Positions 59,220-64,000 of a stretch of 64,000 nt of DNA are shown piece by piece. Made by a program: the position numbers and the translations under genes. The stretch is from positions 729,824 through 793,823 of the forward strand of contig KN834769.1 in the NCBI GenBank assembly GCA_000827265.1, in the 5' to 3' direction. Under the pieces are notes generated by a model, which saw only the letters and a program-made list of their open reading frames with translations, was not told where the DNA came from and ran no database searches. Origin of the DNA: Collybiopsis luxurians FD-317 M1 (taxonomy: Eukaryota; Basidiomycota; Agaricomycetes; Agaricales; Omphalotaceae). Every line of letters begins with the position of its first letter. The first letter of the stretch is position 1.

Positions 59220-60020
59220 CATAGAATGGACCAGGATGTGTATTTTTTCCCAAGCTCACCAAGAGTGTTTGTCTCCCGGTAAAACAGCACCACCCTGGTT
59301 CTTAACGATGATAGATATGTTGCTTGTCCTTAACATATCACAGCAAATGAATCATGTTATGTTTATTCTGGATAGGACAGAATAACGATATAGGGACCCA
59401 AGATTAAGAAATAGTCAAGAAACTACTCGTCGCTGTCTCCGGGCGGGTATGGCTTACCCGATCGCGACTGAGGTGAAAGGGATACAGGTACGTAGGCATT
59501 CGCTATGCCGCCACTTGTTGACCTCTGTAACAGGCAATCTCGCGAGACTGGACCTCCCATACGCCTTGGCTATGTCTAAATCACTTTTTCTCCGAACTAA
59601 CACAGCACCAAGTACGTTCTTATGCCAACTCCGTTGACGAAGCTGGTCTAAGTATGTCTTCGTACACGAGCCCGGGAAATTCCACCCAACCTGACCCGAC
59701 GCACGTCTTCATCCGCTTCCTCTCTGAGCACTCCATCGTCCAAATGACTTAACGCAAAATATCGATTCCCTCGAAGGACAGGCGGAGTTTCCTCATCGAA
59801 GCTCACGGAAGATTTGCTGCACAGCGACGCATCAGATATCGTACACCTTTTGATGACCCAGAAAAGAGGGGAATACTCCCGTGGTTCTCTGAAGACAAAA
59901 GGTCATTTCAAGATACAAGAAAAATGGATGTAGTGATTTAAGAGAAACCAGGATGAGTGAACAATTCTTCCTAAGCTCATCAAGAGTTTTCATCTTCCGG
60001 AACAGCAGCATGGTCCATCA
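59220..60020. repeat. pair of related segments at 59220-59300 and 59940-60020
   Basis: CCAGGATG, TTC(C)TAAGCTCATCAAGAG / CCCAAGCTCACCAAGAG and AACAGCA(C/G)CA occur in the same order about 715 bp apart. This suggests an old local duplication. Function unknown. Confidence 0.4.
59449..59752 (+). CDS. possible small two-exon gene
   Basis: MAYPIATEVKGIQ at 59449-59487, donor CAG|GTACGT, acceptor TAACAG|GCAATC, then 59534-59752; 85 residues. The second exon is open for 72 codons with a non-repetitive composition (DWTSHTPWLCLNHFFSELT). No recognised domain, no paralogue. It may be chance. Confidence 0.22.
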
Positions 60021-60790
60021 AACTGGGCAGTACCACATTCTGAACCACGGTAAATCTGTTGGTCGCCCTCTGGCTGAGGACAAAAGCCACCTTCCGAAGC
60101 CTATCAAGCTGCTTGCTAAAGGCGCTTATGAGGATGAGATCAAAGTCAGTCATCCTCCAGCTCAGTGTCAGCTTCCGACTTTTACCCTTTAATTTTGTGT
60201 TATCAAAAGGCTTACAGCAGCTGGATACGTCGCCTTGAGCAAAGCTCGCACAAGCTTCGGTGATCTTGCCAGCAAGAACCCCCACTCGTTATTTCGAGAG
60301 TATCGAGATTGGGCGTGAAGTACACTCGGGAGAGTGCTCAGAGAGGGGACGGATGAAGGCGTGTGTCAGGTTGGGTCGAGAGGGATTTCCTGGGTTCGTG
60401 TGCGAGGGTATAGACCAGCTTTGTCAACAGAGTTGGTGTAAGAACGCATGCGGTGCTATAAATTCGGGAAAAAAAACTGGTTTTGGACAGCCTGCCGGTA
60501 TGGGAGGTTCGGTCTGGCGAGACTGCCTGTTACAGAGGTTAGCAAGGGTAATGGTCATTTAGTGCAACATCGACTATTATTCAAAGAGAATTTTTGATTT
60601 CTTTCCCCCGCAGGTGACATCCTCATCGTCCAGAAATTGACCTGACCGCTACACGTGATCAGACGCTCACTTTGACCTTCAACTTGTTAATATACTATAA
60701 TTTAAATTGTGATGAATGAAAAACAACACTCCCAAGGTAACTGACTCCCCTGTCCCGAATTCCATAAAATCGGAGAATTATGGCTGGGGT

Positions 60791-60950
60791 ATTTGTCTGA
60801 GACGGAACAGAGCTTGTATTTAACGTCACGATGGTCCGGCTTGAGAGGCCTAAGTACTCGCTGTCCAATGCGACGTAGACTCGGCACGAACATGGAGGGG
60901 AACCCGTCCGTTCGCGTCCGTGATTTGTAGGTAGAACCTTTGATTCAAAA
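60791..60950 (-). pseudogene. flavin-reductase-like gene, 5' fragment (inverted copy)
   Basis: Inverted twin of 8170-8330; the ATG is at 60893-60891. It differs by a one-base deletion near 60829 and a few substitutions. Non-functional. Confidence 0.6.
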
Positions 60951-61054
60951 CAGGAGGAAATTGTCCCAACTTCGCTCTGAGGGAGACTAAATCTCATTTT
61001 CAAGCACTCAGTACTCGCTAATGTAAGTTGCGTCCTTACAAATATACTACAGCA

Positions 61055-62441
61055 TCAAGGGGAGTTTTTATTATCTGGTTCGCAACCACTAGTCGAAGTT
61101 TCACTCCTCGAAAGTCCTACAGGTTCACTACGCGTAGTAATAATAATCTGCATGTCCAACTCGGTAGGCAATCGAGGACGTCCTTGCGACGAATCACTAT
61201 TGTCTATGTCGCGGGACTCGTTTTCTTGGGAGACATTGATGATGACACTGGTAAACTAGATTAACGGAGAGGATACAGTCAGAGAAGAGCGAGCATTGCA
61301 GAAACATTGCATGTACCACAATTCCGATGAATGAGGGTTGGATATCTTGAAAAATCAGAAGCAAGTCTGTGTGAGCATTGAGAAAAGTCATGACGACCAG
61401 AAATACAATGCTGTAAAGGGCAGCTACTCTAACTTATATGAGCACACTTCGTCCAGACGCAATTTGAGCACGCACCGGACTGGACCAGGATGGTAACTAA
61501 ATTTGAAAGCTGATTCGATGCATTGAACCTCAGCGCTATTCTTCGACGCACAGTCCAAATTCGATATGCAATGAGAACTGCCAAAGTCGCATACTAGCTT
61601 CCAATCAGGGTAAAGCTATATCTCACCGGTATTGAATATGTTAATGGCGAGGGTTGTCCCCGCGAACGCGGTGGATATACTCCCTAATATTCTATAGTAC
61701 TCATCGATGTTTTGAACCCCCAGTTTAGAATTTGCCTGAGCGCAGGTCTTGAGTATTGCTAATGCTATAGCTGTAAATATTAGAGGCGAAGACAAATTTG
61801 TGAATATGAACTTGCCAAAGCTGCCCAGCAGGAGAAAGACGGGCAATATTTGTGTATAAATATTTCTCGACCATACAACGTAGGCTCGGTAGCACTGGAG
61901 TTGATGGATGTAGAATGGAAGGATTTCTTCGTAAGAAAGATCAATGAAGCTCACAACAAATGCGTCGGAAATGAGAACAGCAGTCAACCATTGACACGAC
62001 GTCAAAATCCTGAACATCGAATCAGCTTTCCAGACTAAACAGTTGAAATATCCTACATGATTGGTGACCAAGTCCAAGGGTGCGAGTACGTTTGGTTTAT
62101 GACGGGGGGAATTACAATTACAAGACCAGTAATTGAGCGCTAGCAACGTATGATCAATCCTTGCTAGTCAAAAAAAGTAGATGGAAATACCATTGTCACA
62201 ACTAAGACGAGCGTAATATGAGTGATCAGCAAGTACAGATGGATTTTCTTGTTTGTTTTAAATCTGTTCCACAAGATGAGAGAACATCGTGTGGCAGATG
62301 ATATGTAGAAGCCTATAACAATCAGTAATCTTGAGGACGCGCTTCCTGGTAAAACAAAATACCAAAGAAAATGGACCCTAAGAGCTCTCCAACGAGCTCC
62401 GAGCCATCTCGTCCTATTGGCGAAGGCCGCCAAAGCACCAT
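61055..62441 (-). pseudogene. seven-helix membrane protein, copy F (inverted twin of copy A)
   Basis: Almost identical to copy A, with the same one-base-short segment and TAG in exon 2 (about 62170), so the lesion predates the inverted duplication. All splice sites, including the GC-AG intron, are kept. The TATA element is at 62489-62495. Confidence 0.65.
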
Positions 62442-63710
62442 GACCGCTACCCGGAAAATCAGGTCAGGGAACGTCACAGACCAAGAAGTTATATACTTTT
62501 TTCTGAACTCAGTGAACCCTGACATTACCGTGACAATAGTAAATGTTTCCTGACGTTTCGAAGCTATTTTTGTTATCTCTTCTGAATGGTTTCTGGGTCA
62601 GGCACCGGCTGCCTGACACGAATTTTTCATGGGTAGTCAGACTGCACAGCTCTAGCGTTTGAGTCCGTCCAATGCAGATGTCATCCGAACGGCTAGTAGG
62701 CCAACACGCTCCTATGCAAGGATAATATAAATTACAATATCTGAATTAGCGTGGTTGAAACGGTGCATATAAGAAATATTGTATAACCCCAAAGAGCTCG
62801 AGTCTTCTAGAATAAAGAGCATATCTCCCGGACTTGAATCCAAAGTATTTGAAATCGTCTGTTCTGAGACTCTTTAAATGTAATACAACTTTCATGTTCA
62901 ATGAACCTTCCAGGACAAGTTCGCGAGACTTGGGAAGGAAGAGCCTGTGTTGATCAAGGCAGGAAGCTTCATGTCAGCCTGTACAAACATTACTCCACCT
63001 AATTTCTGTCGAAATGCACTTTTAAAGTCGACCTGGCGCCAATTTCGCAGGAAACTGTACGGTAATCAAACAATATCTGAATTCGGGGAAGAATTCCTGT
63101 ACTGCAAAAAAAAGAAAGAAAAAAAAGCCACAATACCGCTCCAAGTACGCGATCCTTCATGATGGGCTCTCCCTGAAATGTTCGACCGCGACCAACATCT
63201 AGGGTGTGAAACCATCCTTCGATAGCAGTAACTGGAGAACAATGTAAAATGCTCTGACATTTTAGCTCCCTTCACAATGTGTGATGTACACCGGGAGGCC
63301 CATCATACGTGGCCCCGCTCTTTCGAGTCGATGTTACGCAAAACCATCCGCTTCGCGATCAAGGTCAAAGTGCTTGAAAACATCATTCTGGTGAAAAATT
63401 CGGCGAGATGAGAAGCCCACAACTTACGTGAATGTCGATGGCCATGTTGCACACCCCATGAGATATGTTTCGGACGCTGAGATTGAACTCTTGAGCCACG
63501 AGCCTCGGTACGTCTGAAGGCAGATCCCCACTGGGACACGAAAGAAGATGAAGGAACCTGTCAGTGGAAGTTCGTTGAGATGCTGTAGCAATGCAATGGA
63601 CTAAATAACTAAATATTGGATAAGCTCAAGCGAATGGATATTTTTCCGGCTCATGAAACAAGCACCCACGTACAGACGACATCCTAAGATTGTCGGCCGG
63701 AAAAGTAACG

Positions 63711-64000
63711 GCAGAAAAAAAATATTGCCTATCTTGGTGAGTTTGGTAAATCGCGAAATATTCAGACATGTTCTCTTCCTCCTCCATTACCCCTGCTAGG
63801 ACGCCAATATGAGGAGCTTGTAGATGCAGGAACCTTCGTAATACTTCGAAAGTTTGTCGAGGGAAGTGTGCCAGAGCGCTGGTGTTTCGTCTAACAACAC
63901 AACGCTGGCGATTTGCTGAGATACAGCACCCTCAATCAGGTAAGAGAAAAGGCGAATATGTATATGAATTCCATAGTCGATAGTCAAGCATTCTCGAGGG
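63711..64000 (-). other. end of window, possible partial gene
   Basis: Beyond the repeat arm. A minus-strand frame ending at 63796 (CAKLLILAS-like end, with SQQIASVVLLDETPALWHTS) is open toward 63990 and may be the last exon of a gene lying past the window edge. I do not recognise it. Confidence 0.3.

Larger units (their letters stand above)
60791..63710 (-). repeat. right arm of the 2.9 kb inverted repeat
   Basis: Reverse complement of 5426-8328. Differences are scattered, several of them CpG-to-TpG/CpA type (for example CAACGGTTG in the left arm against CAATGGTTG here). Homology ends near ATTTGTCTGAGAC at the left and at GTAACG (63705-63710) at the right. Confidence 0.93.

Noticed and set aside
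5426..63710. A giant transposon or Starship-like element bounded by the inverted repeats
   Set aside because: No transposase, tyrosine recombinase captain or target-site duplication is visible, and the arms contain ordinary gene relics rather than terminal motifs.

Overview
The window is eukaryotic, fungal nuclear DNA, most likely from an Agaricomycete (Basidiomycota). The evidence is dense short introns (about 45-65 bp, GT-AG with some GC-AG), splicing that must be resolved to read almost every gene, mushroom-type seven-helix membrane protein families, membrane-anchored GH76 proteins, a Goodbye-NACHT-ankyrin STAND receptor and a small ricin-B-fold lectin. Species cannot be fixed from the sequence alone. 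All exon models below were built by hand from splice signals and checked for reading phase.

Layout. 134-4508 (-): SH3/Ras-association polarity scaffold, cut off by a 916-base run of N. 5426-23328: an array of tandem units, each a seven-helix membrane protein gene followed by a flavin-reductase-like gene. Only one membrane gene of the main family (11472-12860), one flavin reductase (19274-19969) and one more distant membrane gene (21761-23328) look intact; the rest are relics. 23414-28503 (-): two GH76 genes, one truncated and carrying a stop, one complete. 29815-30640: two broken copies of the 5' end of the GH47 gene. 32187-34544 (+): MFS transporter; 34659-34731: tRNA-Thr(AGU); 34864-37626 (-): GH47 alpha-mannosidase; 38378-39476 (+): Sds3-like Rpd3-complex subunit. 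41422-51041 (-): two tandem NLR-like genes, the first dead, the second intact, with Sds3-locus relics between and after them. 52466-52936: small orphan gene. 56066-56727 (-): ricin-B-type lectin. 60791-63710: an inverted, near-identical copy of the first membrane-protein unit.

Two large-scale features stand out. First, a 2.9 kb inverted repeat (5426-8328 against 60791-63710) brackets about 52 kb of the window. Second, a block of about 10 kb (roughly 40635-50700) is strongly CpG-depleted, with sharp edges; the right edge lies inside the intact NLR gene. Homologous copies outside the block keep CpG where copies inside have TpG or CpA, which looks like mutational decay driven by cytosine methylation.

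Functionally, the core-type genes (SH3 scaffold, GH47, tRNA, Sds3) sit among accessory genes (NLR, lectin, GH76, membrane proteins) that have been repeatedly duplicated and broken. I see no evidence that the neighbours form one pathway; the region reads as a duplication-prone accessory interval with a few conserved genes embedded.
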